Made by a program: the position numbers and the translations under genes. Under the pieces are notes generated by a model that saw only the letters and a list, made by a program, of their open reading frames with translations, was not told the origin of the DNA and ran no database searches. 64,000 nucleotides of DNA from Actinomycetospora callitridis (lineage in GTDB: Bacteria; Actinomycetota; Actinomycetes; Mycobacteriales; Pseudonocardiaceae): NCBI RefSeq assembly GCF_028737265.1, contig NZ_JAQZAK010000004.1, forward strand, positions 496,001 to 560,000, read 5' to 3'. Below, piece by piece: positions 56,439 through 64,000 of the stretch; within the stretch, counting starts at the first letter, position 1; every line of letters begins with the position of its first letter.

Positions 56439-59400
56439 TCAGCGGACCATGCTGCGCAGCTGGCGGGCGGCCACCGAGACCGTGGCCAGGTCGGCCCGGC
56501 GCTCCTTCGCGATCTCGGCGAGCGCGGTGCGCGCGCGCACCAGCCGCGAGGCGTTGGCCTGCTCCCAGTGCTCGATCTTCTCGTCCACCGACTCCTCGGG
56601 GCCGGTGTCGGCCAGCACGTCGAGGGTGATCGCGCGCAACGACGCGTACAGCTCGTCGCGCAGGGAGAGCCTCGCCAGCGCGTTCCAGCGGTCGGAGCGG
56701 TCGAGCCCGGCGACGGCCGTGAGCAGCGCGTCCAGCCCGAGGTGCTCGGAGAGCGCGTAGTACAGCTCGGCGACGGCGAGCACCTCGTCGTCGGTGACCT
56801 CGCCGTCGGCGGCGAGCACCCCGCCCTGCTCCGTCTCGGCGATCTCGGTGATCTCGACGACGTCGAGCAGCCCGAACGCGGACAGCCCGCCGAGGGCCCG
56901 CCGGGCGAGCTCGACCGGGGTGCCGGCGACGACGAAGTCCTGGGTGCGGGCGAACAGGCTGTCGGCCTCGCCCCCGCGCAGGAGGTCGGGGACGCGCGGC
57001 GCGAGCGTCGCGATCCACGGCTTGAACCGCTGGATCTCGGCGCCGACCGCGAGCGGCTGGGGTCGCTGGGTGAGGAACCAGCGCGCCGCGCGGTCGAGCT
57101 GACGACGTGCGGCGAGGGTGATCCGGTCGGCGACGAAGGTCGGGAGCACGTGCTCGCCCGCGGCGAGGTCGGCGGCCAGGTCGTCGAGCCCGAACACCGA
57201 GGTGGCCACGTGGTAGGCGCGCACGGCATCACCCGGGGAGGCCGCGACCTCCTGGACGAGGCGGTGGACGTAGGTCAGTCCCCCGCCGTCGACGACGGTG
57301 TTCGCGAGCATGGTGGTGACGATCTGGCGGCGCAGCGGGTGCGCGGCGACGGCGTCCGGGTAGCGCTCGGCGAGCACCGTCGGGAAGTACGCCGGCAGCC
57401 GGCGGGCGAACACCTCGAGGTCGGGGAGCTCGGAGGCGGCGAGCGCGTCGGTGAGGTCGAGCTTCACGTGCGCCATCAGCGTGGACAGCTCGGGGCTGGT
57501 CAGCCCCTGGTCGTCGTTCCAGCGGGCCTCGAACTCCTCCTCGGAGGGGAGCACGTCCAGCTCGCGGTCCAGCCGCCCGCGGGCCTCCAGGTCGGCGACG
57601 AGGTCCCGGTGCACGTGGAGCATGCCGACCGCGTGCGCGCGCGACACCCCCAGCACCTCGTTCTGGGCGACGTTGTCGGCCAGCACGAGCCCGGCCACGT
57701 CCTCGGTCGTCGCGGCGATCTGCTCGTCACGGTCCGCCGGGGCGAGCTCACCGCGCTCGACGAGCGAGTCCAGCAGGATCTTGATGTTGACCTCGTGGTC
57801 GGAGCAGTCGACGCCAGCGCTGTTGTCGATCGCATCGGTGTTGACCTTGCCGCCGGCGCGGGCGTACTCGATGCGACCGCGCTGGGTCAGGCCCAGGTTG
57901 CCGCCCTCGCCGACCACCGCGACCTGCAACTCGTCCCCGTCGACGCGCACGGCGTCGTTGCTCTTGTCGCCCACGTCGGCGTGCGTCTCGGTGGAGGCCT
58001 TGACGTAGGTGCCGATCCCGCCGTTCCACAGCAGGTCGGCGGGGGCTCGCAGGATCGCGCGGACCAGCGTCGGCGGGTCGAGGTTCCCCGGCTCGACGTC
58101 CAGGACCTCGGCCGCGCGGGCCGACACCGGGATCGCCTTCATGGTGCGCGGGAAGACCCCGCCGCCCTCGCTGATCAGCGATGCGTCGTAGTCGGCCCAC
58201 GACGAGCGCGGCAGCTCGAAGAGCCGGCGACGCTCGGCGAACGAGACCGCCGGGTCCGGGTCGGGGTCGAGGAAGACGTGACGGTGGTCGAACGCGGCGA
58301 CGATCTTCAGGTGCTCGGAGAGCAGCATGCCGTTGCCGAACACGTCGCCGGACATGTCGCCGACGCCGACCACGGTGATCTCGTCGCTCGCGACGTCGAT
58401 GCCGAGCTCGCGGAAGTGCCGCCGCACGCTCTCCCACGCGCCGCGGGCCGTGATGCCCATGGCCTTGTGGTCGTAGCCCACCGAGCCGCCCGAGGCGAAC
58501 GCGTCGCCCAGCCAGAACCCGTAGTCGGTGGCCACGGCGTTCGCGAGGTCGGAGAACGTGGCGGTGCCCTTGTCGGCGGCGACCACCAGGTAGGAGTCGT
58601 CGCCGTCGTAGCGCACGACGTCCTCCGGGGTGCGGATCGGCGACTGCGCCGCGTGCCCCTCCCGGTCGTCGACGAGGTCGAGCAGCCCCGAGACGAACAT
58701 GCGGTAGCAGGCGACGCCCTCGGCGCGGGCGGCGTCGCGGTCGGTGGCCGCGTCGCCGGTCGGTGCGGGCGGCCGCTTGACCACGAACCCGCCCTTGGCG
58801 CCCACCGGGACGATCACCGCGTTCTTCACGGCCTGCGCCTTGACCAGGCCCAGGATCTCGGTGCGGTAGTCCTGCAGGCGATCCGACCAGCGCAGGCCCC
58901 CGCGCGCGATCGCGCCGAACCGCAGGTGCACGCCCTCGACGCGGTTGGAGTGCACGAACGTCTCGATGGCCGGCACCGGCTCGGGCACCCCCGGCACCTG
59001 CGCGGGGTCGAGCTTGAGGGCGAGGAACGGCCGTGGCGCGCCGGCCTCCATCCCGTCCTGGCCGGCGTTCCGCCGGAAGTAGTTGGTGCGCAGCGTCGCG
59101 CGCACGACGCCCAGCAGCGAGCGCAGGATGCGGTCGGCGTCGAGGCTCGTGACCTCGGCGATCGCGTCGGTGACCCGCCCGTCGACCTCGGCCACGCGCC
59201 GCTCGCGCTCGTCGTCGGACAGCGCCGGGTCGAACCGGGCCTCGAACAGCTCGACGAGCCCGACGGCGACGTCGCGGTGGGCACCGACGACGTCGGTGAT
59301 GTAGCTCTGCCCGTAGGCGCTGCCGACCTGGCGCAGGTACCGCGAGAACGCGCGCAGCACCGCTGCCTGGCGCCAGGAGAGCCCGGCGCGCAGCACCAGC

Positions 59401-61397
59401 GCGTTGAAGGCGTCGGCGCCGGCGTGCCCGCTCCACACCGCCTCGAACGCCTCCGCGAAGCGCTCGGTGAGGTCGTGCTCGGTGCCCGGCGGCACGGTGT
59501 CGGTGTCGCCGAGGCGCAGGCCGAAGTCGTTGATCCAGCAGCTCACGCCGTCGCTGCGGGTGACGCCGTAGGGCCGTTCGTCGACGACGACGACACCCAG
59601 CGACTGCAGCGCCGGCAGCACCGAGGAGAGCGTCGCGCGCCGGCCCGCGAGGTAGAGCTTGAGGCGGCGGTCGCCGGCGTCGGGGTTCGTGGGGCGGTAG
59701 AGGCGCACGGCGGTGTGGTGACCGTCCCCCTCGGCGCCCTCCGGGGTGAGGCCGTCGAGGATCCGCAGGTCGAGGAGCCCGCGCTCGGGGCCGAAGTCCT
59801 CCTTGTAGGACTCCGCGAACGGCTCGCCGATGCTCGCCAGCACCGCGCGCTCCTCGCCGGTCGCGAGCTCGCGCAGACGGTCCGACCACGTGCGCGCGGC
59901 CTCGGCGAGCTGGTTCGTCAGCGCCTCGAGGTCGGGCGACACCGGCTCCTCGCGCCCGGTGTGCACCGTGACGTGCAGCAGCGCGAGCTGGTCCTCGGTG
60001 ACCCGGGCGGTGTGCTCGAGGTCGGTGCCGCGGAGCTCGCGCATGAGCACGTCCTGCATCCGCAGGCGCGTCGCCGTCGTGTACCGGTCGCGCGGCAGGT
60101 AGATCATGCACGAGAAGTAGCGGCCGTACGGGTCGCGGCGCAGGAACAGCCGGACACGCCGCCGTTCGGCGAGGTCGAGCACACCGGTGGCCGTGGACTC
60201 CAGCGAGTCGCGGTCGGTGCACAGCAGCTCGGCGCGCGGGTAGGTCTGCAGCACCTCGAGCAGTCGCTGGCCCGACCACGAGTCGACCGGGAGCCCCGCC
60301 TCGGCCACGACCTCCTGCACGCGCCGCGACACCACGGGGATGCCGAGCACGTCGGCGTGCCGGGCGGCGACGGTGAGGATCCCGAGGAAGCGGTGCTCCC
60401 CGACGAGCCGGCCCTCCTCGTCGTGGATGCTCACGCCCACGTAGAGCGGGTGCTCCGGGCGGTGCACGGTCGACCGGGCGCTGGCCCGGGTGAGCACGAG
60501 CAGCTTGCGCGGCGCGGCGTCGGCGGCGACGCCCGCGGGGCGCACGCTGTCCGGGCTGGCGGTCAGCGTGCGCGCGACGAGGCTGTCGCGACGCAGCACG
60601 CCCAGCCCCGTGGCGAGGACGCCCCGCAGGGCCGGCCCCTCCGGGGTGTCGATCAGCTCCTGGCGCCGGTAGCCGAGCAGGATCAGGTTGCCCTGCGCGA
60701 ACCAGCGCAGGAGGGCGACGGTGTCGGCCGTGTCCGCGCCGCCGCCGGCCGCGGCCAGCGAGTCGGCCAGGGCGCGCGCGGTGGACACCATCCGCTCGCC
60801 GTCCTCGACGACCTCGCGCACGTCGGTGAGCACGCCCGAGAGGCGCGCGTGCAGGTCGGCTGCCAGGTCGCGCGCCGGGTCCGAGCCGGGCAGGTCGCCG
60901 AGCTCGATGTTCATCCACGACTCGGCGACCGTGCCCGGCGGCGGCGCCGCGGGGTCGGCGAGCGGGAGGATGTCCAGCAGCTCGCCGCGCACGTCGCGGC
61001 GCACCACGATCACGGGGTGCACGACGCGGTGCACACTCGCGCCGGTGCGGTCGATCTCGGCGAGCACCGAGTCGATGAGGAACGGCATGTCGTCGGTGAC
61101 GACGAGCACCGAGATGCGCCCCGCGGCGCCCGGGGTGTCGAGCACCGCGGTCACCGGCTTGCCCGGCACCCGCAGACGGGCGAGGCTCCGGTGGGCGCGC
61201 ACGGTCGCCAGGGCGTCCGCCGGCTCGGGGACGAGCTCGCTGTCGGGCACCCGGGCGAAGTACGTGATCGCGAGCTCGCCGAGCTCGCTGTCCGGCGGGT
61301 CCTGGTCGGCGGCGACCGTCCGCAGCACCTCCCGCACGCCGGGCCAGGAGCTCGCCGCCCCGTCCCGGGCGGCGTCACGGCTGGTGGTCGTCGTCAT
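56439..61397 (-). CDS. gdh: NAD-specific glutamate dehydrogenase, large (L_180) class
   Basis: This 1652-residue enzyme oxidises glutamate to 2-oxoglutarate and ammonia with NAD+. It is the large actinobacterial type. A long N-terminal part has ACT-like regulatory segments. The catalytic part holds ARGGLRWSDRLQDYRTEILG, VGAKGGFVVKRPP, GVGDMSGDVFGNGM and ASTETHADVGDKSND. The ATG at 61397 is preferred to an earlier in-frame start. The synteny with Rv2476c is clear. It lies 35 nt upstream of the thioesterase gene. Confidence 0.96.
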   Translation of the reverse strand: MTTTTSRDAARDGAASSWPGVREVLRTVAADQDPPDSELGELAITYFARVPDSELVPEPADALATVRAHRSLARLRVPGKPVTAVLDTPGAAGRISVLVVTDDMPFLIDSVLAEIDRTGASVHRVVHPVIVVRRDVRGELLDILPLADPAAPPPGTVAESWMNIELGDLPGSDPARDLAADLHARLSGVLTDVREVVEDGERMVSTARALADSLAAAGGGADTADTVALLRWFAQGNLILLGYRRQELIDTPEGPALRGVLATGLGVLRRDSLVARTLTASPDSVRPAGVAADAAPRKLLVLTRASARSTVHRPEHPLYVGVSIHDEEGRLVGEHRFLGILTVAARHADVLGIPVVSRRVQEVVAEAGLPVDSWSGQRLLEVLQTYPRAELLCTDRDSLESTATGVLDLAERRRVRLFLRRDPYGRYFSCMIYLPRDRYTTATRLRMQDVLMRELRGTDLEHTARVTEDQLALLHVTVHTGREEPVSPDLEALTNQLAEAARTWSDRLRELATGEERAVLASIGEPFAESYKEDFGPERGLLDLRILDGLTPEGAEGDGHHTAVRLYRPTNPDAGDRRLKLYLAGRRATLSSVLPALQSLGVVVVDERPYGVTRSDGVSCWINDFGLRLGDTDTVPPGTEHDLTERFAEAFEAVWSGHAGADAFNALVLRAGLSWRQAAVLRAFSRYLRQVGSAYGQSYITDVVGAHRDVAVGLVELFEARFDPALSDDERERRVAEVDGRVTDAIAEVTSLDADRILRSLLGVVRATLRTNYFRRNAGQDGMEAGAPRPFLALKLDPAQVPGVPEPVPAIETFVHSNRVEGVHLRFGAIARGGLRWSDRLQDYRTEILGLVKAQAVKNAVIVPVGAKGGFVVKRPPAPTGDAATDRDAARAEGVACYRMFVSGLLDLVDDREGHAAQSPIRTPEDVVRYDGDDSYLVVAADKGTATFSDLANAVATDYGFWLGDAFASGGSVGYDHKAMGITARGAWESVRRHFRELGIDVASDEITVVGVGDMSGDVFGNGMLLSEHLKIVAAFDHRHVFLDPDPDPAVSFAERRRLFELPRSSWADYDASLISEGGGVFPRTMKAIPVSARAAEVLDVEPGNLDPPTLVRAILRAPADLLWNGGIGTYVKASTETHADVGDKSNDAVRVDGDELQVAVVGEGGNLGLTQRGRIEYARAGGKVNTDAIDNSAGVDCSDHEVNIKILLDSLVERGELAPADRDEQIAATTEDVAGLVLADNVAQNEVLGVSRAHAVGMLHVHRDLVADLEARGRLDRELDVLPSEEEFEARWNDDQGLTSPELSTLMAHVKLDLTDALAASELPDLEVFARRLPAYFPTVLAERYPDAVAAHPLRRQIVTTMLANTVVDGGGLTYVHRLVQEVAASPGDAVRAYHVATSVFGLDDLAADLAAGEHVLPTFVADRITLAARRQLDRAARWFLTQRPQPLAVGAEIQRFKPWIATLAPRVPDLLRGGEADSLFARTQDFVVAGTPVELARRALGGLSAFGLLDVVEITEIAETEQGGVLAADGEVTDDEVLAVAELYYALSEHLGLDALLTAVAGLDRSDRWNALARLSLRDELYASLRAITLDVLADTGPEESVDEKIEHWEQANASRLVRARTALAEIAKERRADLATVSVAARQLRSMVR

Positions 61398-61548
61398 GGC
61401 GTGCTCACACACCTCGCACGTCGGTGGGCGGAGGTTCCCCCGGTGCGCCGCTCGCGGCACGACCGAGGGGTCACGCGAGCCACCCTAACGACGTCCCGGG
61501 GCGGCGAGCCGTGGCTCGGGGAAGGCCCGGAGTGCGCCCGGTGGCCGG

Positions 61549-64000
61549 TCACCGGCGCGCCCGCCGGTCGTCGGCGGCGTCCGGCCCGGGGCCGGCGGAG
61601 TGGTAGGCGTCCATGGCGTCGGCGAGCAGATCGGCCAGACGCGGGCCGGCGTCGTCCGCGCCGCGCGCCGAGGGCACGCCGGTGCGCGGGCCCCGTGGCC
61701 CGGCGTTCCGGGACGGGGTGGCCGAGGTCGGGGTGGCGTGCGTGGCGTCGGTGCCCGTGAAGGTCCGGGGTGCGGCGGCGGGCGCGGCCGGCCGGGCACC
61801 GGGGGCGCTCGGCGTGACGGCCCTGTGGCCGTTGGTCCCGTTCAGCGGTGTCGGCGTGCCGTTTGTGAGGCCGCCCCCGAGCGGCACCCCGGCGTCCTCG
61901 TACTCACTGAGGAGGTCGACCAGGGTGAGCGCCAGCTCCCGCGCCAGCTCGTCGTCGGCACCTCCCGGCCCGGCGCCGGGCCCGGTGGTGACGCCCTGAC
62001 CGAGAGCGCTCCCACCCAGGGCGCTCCGACCCAGAGCGCTCCGACTGTCCGCACCGCGGGCGCCCTGGCCGTTCTGGCCGTTCGTGCCTGTGTGGGCGAC
62101 ACCCGGGTGCGCGGTGGTGGTCACCGGGTCCGGGTCGTCGAGGGCGTCACGCCGCCGGCGCCCGGACCGCTCGCGGTCCTCGTCCCGCGCCCCGGCGGTG
62201 AGCCGTTCGAGGCCGAGCGGGTCGCTGTCGTAGGGGCTCGCCGTCCCCCGGCCGGTGTCTCCGTGTCCACGATCCGCGAGGGGATCGGTCCCGTCCTCGT
62301 CGGCGCGCCGGCGGGCCGACCCGTGCTCGTCGTCCCAGGAGCCGAGGGGGCCGTCGCTCCGGTCGTCGGAGCGGGAGGACCAGGGCACGTCGTCGCGACG
62401 GGGCAGGATCGACTCCGGCGCCTCCCACCGCGCGCGGGCCCGGGCGAGCCGCCGACGCCGGGCGGCCGCGGGGTCGTCGCCCGGGCCGTCGTCGGCTCCG
62501 GCCTCGTCACCGGGAGTGTCGTGGTCGACGGTCTCGGCGGGACCGGGCTCGGGCGGCTCGGTGTGGGTCGCCGCCGGCTCGGCGGTGGCGGAGGCGGTCG
62601 AGAAGGCGACGAACTCGCCGCGGGCAGCGGCCAGCGCGGCGGCCAGCAGGTCGCCCGGGTCGCCCTCCTCGCGGTAGCGGTTCCGGCGGCGGCGCGGCTC
62701 GGCGGCCGGTTCGGCGGCCGGCTCCGGCGCGTCGGGGACGGCGTCGCTCCCCGGCACCGACTCCTCCGGCTGCCCCGGCTGCCCCGGCTGCTCCGGCTCC
62801 GAGCTGATCGGCGGGCCGTCGAGCGCGGACGCCTGGGCGGGCTTCGAGACCGCCGGGGGCGGTGCGTCGGTGGCGATCTCGGGGGGTCCCGCGCCGCCCG
62901 TGGCCGCGGTCGCCCAGGCGCCGTCGGCGTCCTCGCCGGTGGCGCCGTCCGGTGGGCTCCCGGAGGCCACGGGGATCCGGTCCTCGTCGCGGGACAGCGC
63001 GGCCGCCAGCGCGGCACGGGCCCGCGTGACCTCCTCGTGCGCCGCCTCGAGGTGCGGGCGGGCGCGACGGAGCTCCTCCAACGCCAGACGTGCGTCGCCC
63101 CGTCCCTCGGCCACGGCGGCGAGCACCTCGATCGCGGCGGCGACCTGCGCCTCGTGGCCCCGCGCGGTCAGGTCCGTCTCCGCCTCGCGCGCCAGGCGCT
63201 CCGCGGTCTCGAACTCACCGGCCGGCAGGTGCACGTGCTGCGCCAGCACGCAGCGCAGGCGACCCAGCGCCAGCGACGTCGTCGCCCGGGGCGTGTCCGC
63301 CAGCGCCGGCGTCCCCGCCTCCCGGGCCTCGTCGCGACGGCCGAGCCCGGCGAGGAGCTCGACGCGGTCCGCGAGCAGCAGGGCGGCCTGGCGCCCCCCG
63401 TCGGCGACGTCGGCGTCCGACACCGCGACACGGAGGACCTCGAGCGCCCCGGAGGTGTCCCCCGCGTGCCGACGCGCCTCCGCCCGGGCGCGCCGCATCG
63501 CGAGGCGCCGGGCGTCGTCCGCGGTCTCGCCCAGGAGGTCGTCGACCTGGCGTCCGGCCGCGTCCACCCCGGCGACGTCACCCCGGGTGGCCCGCGCCGC
63601 CGCCCACGCGACCAGGGCGTCCGCGCGCGCCGCCGGGGGCAGCACGCGCCCCGCGGCGAGCGGCTCGAGCAACGACTCCGCGGCGGCGACGTCGCCGCAC
63701 CGCAGGGCCGCGAGCGACAGCTCGCACCGCAGGGTCCCGGCGTCGACGATGCGGCCCTCGCGCTCGGCCGCCCGGAGGTGAGGAAGGGCGCGCACGATCA
63801 GCCCGGCACTCCGGTCGGACTGTCCGAGTGCGAGGACCGTCGCCCGCTCGGCCGCGGTCCGGGCGCTCGCGTCCGCGCCGGCCACCCGGGCGACGTGCTC
63901 GGCCAGGGCGACGCTGAGCTGCGGGTCCGTCCACCGCAGGCCCTCCGCGACCGCGAGGATCGCGCTCGCGCTGAGCCCTGGGACACCGGGCTGCCCGGCC
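61549..64000 (-). CDS. Helical-repeat (TPR-like) protein with disordered C-terminus, cut by the right edge
   Basis: About 817 residues are visible and the N-terminus lies beyond the window. The first third has alpha-helical repeats rich in Ala/Leu/Arg, of TPR-like pattern (for example REAETDLTARGHEAQVAAAI and GDVAGVDAAGRQVDDLLGE). The rest is acidic and basic low-complexity sequence, with SALGRSALGGSALGQG-like units, a tail PTPLNGTNGHRAV and a final ADLLADAMDAYHSAGPG. It may be a scaffold or regulator; no enzymatic motif is seen. The reading is open to the edge with no start, so the true start is unknown. Confidence 0.6.
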   Translation of the reverse strand, partial: AGQPGVPGLSASAILAVAEGLRWTDPQLSVALAEHVARVAGADASARTAAERATVLALGQSDRSAGLIVRALPHLRAAEREGRIVDAGTLRCELSLAALRCGDVAAAESLLEPLAAGRVLPPAARADALVAWAAARATRGDVAGVDAAGRQVDDLLGETADDARRLAMRRARAEARRHAGDTSGALEVLRVAVSDADVADGGRQAALLLADRVELLAGLGRRDEAREAGTPALADTPRATTSLALGRLRCVLAQHVHLPAGEFETAERLAREAETDLTARGHEAQVAAAIEVLAAVAEGRGDARLALEELRRARPHLEAAHEEVTRARAALAAALSRDEDRIPVASGSPPDGATGEDADGAWATAATGGAGPPEIATDAPPPAVSKPAQASALDGPPISSEPEQPGQPGQPEESVPGSDAVPDAPEPAAEPAAEPRRRRNRYREEGDPGDLLAAALAAARGEFVAFSTASATAEPAATHTEPPEPGPAETVDHDTPGDEAGADDGPGDDPAAARRRRLARARARWEAPESILPRRDDVPWSSRSDDRSDGPLGSWDDEHGSARRRADEDGTDPLADRGHGDTGRGTASPYDSDPLGLERLTAGARDEDRERSGRRRRDALDDPDPVTTTAHPGVAHTGTNGQNGQGARGADSRSALGRSALGGSALGQGVTTGPGAGPGGADDELARELALTLVDLLSEYEDAGVPLGGGLTNGTPTPLNGTNGHRAVTPSAPGARPAAPAAAPRTFTGTDATHATPTSATPSRNAGPRGPRTGVPSARGADDAGPRLADLLADAMDAYHSAGPGPDAADDRRARR
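62003..62047. repeat. 15-bp tandem repeat, three copies
   Basis: Units AGAGCGCTCCCACCC, AGGGCGCTCCGACCC and AGAGCGCTCCGACTG encode repeated SALGG/SALGR residues within the disordered part of the right-edge gene. Confidence 0.85.

Noticed and set aside
56388..61760. A plus-strand open frame of 1790 codons opposite the glutamate dehydrogenase gene
   Set aside because: It is rich in Arg/Gly/Asp/Val/His with no family motif, and the minus strand carries a complete glutamate dehydrogenase. Long antisense frames are expected at this G+C.

Overview
The window is about 73-75% G+C by eye, uses GTG starts freely, and carries an actinobacterial core gene set. The best guess is a member of the Pseudonocardiaceae (Pseudonocardia or Actinomycetospora type). 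The backbone follows, from memory, the Mycobacterium tuberculosis order ndkA-Rv2446c-folC ... clpX-clpP2-clpP1-tig ... nei-rpiB-Rv2466c-pepN-Rv2468c-Rv2469c-glbO-Rv2474c-Rv2475c-gdh. Blocks of accessory genes are inserted into it. No insertion sequence, prophage, CRISPR array or rRNA was seen.

Layout: (1) 1-4.7 kb, minus strand: a B12-binding radical SAM protein cut by the left edge, a decayed DUF559/AbiEi-like pseudogene, ndk, a DUF4233 membrane protein and folC. (2) 4.7-8.5 kb: a formate/oxalate-type MFS carrier with a 35-residue partner peptide, DUF6457 and fdhD, which look like a formate and molybdoenzyme group, then a Tat-exported esterase. (3) 8.5-13 kb: the proteostasis block clpX, clpP2, clpP1, tig. 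(4) 13.5-24.7 kb: small and accessory genes, two tRNAs (Pro-TGG and Gly-TCC), an MFS/LysR divergent pair, a GAF-SpoIIE phosphatase, DinB, a polytopic membrane protein, a quinone-oxidoreductase-like enzyme and a small secreted protein. (5) 24.8-34.7 kb: a uracil/xanthine permease; a P450-ferredoxin-TetR cassette; an SDR; a LysR gene divergent from a sarcosine-oxidase-like and Rieske-oxygenase pair that looks like betaine or N-methyl catabolism; a degenerate SGNH protein; a PIG-L deacetylase; a YjbR protein.

(6) 34.7-37.9 kb: a long Ala/Pro-rich membrane-anchored protein, nei and rpiB. (7) 37.9-44.3 kb: the most intriguing unit. A GCS2 carboxylate-amine ligase is fused to a circularly permuted ATP-grasp, followed by an asparagine-synthase-type amidotransferase of the N-acetylglutaminylglutamine-amide family and an S9 peptidase. 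Together they could make, cap and recycle an amidated small peptide. (8) 44.3-64 kb: an aldehyde dehydrogenase, a PhyH dioxygenase, a DsbA-like protein with a CPFA site, pepN, DUF5130, an amidase, an HNH protein, mscS, glbO, a dienelactone hydrolase, a thioesterase, the giant NAD-glutamate dehydrogenase and a repeat/disordered protein cut by the right edge.

Two sequence-level themes recur. At least twelve genes have a TANNNT-type box ending 6-8 nt before the start codon, the layout expected of leaderless mRNAs. Several gene ends carry near-perfect 18-20 bp hairpins that in two cases include the stop codon of the neighbouring gene.
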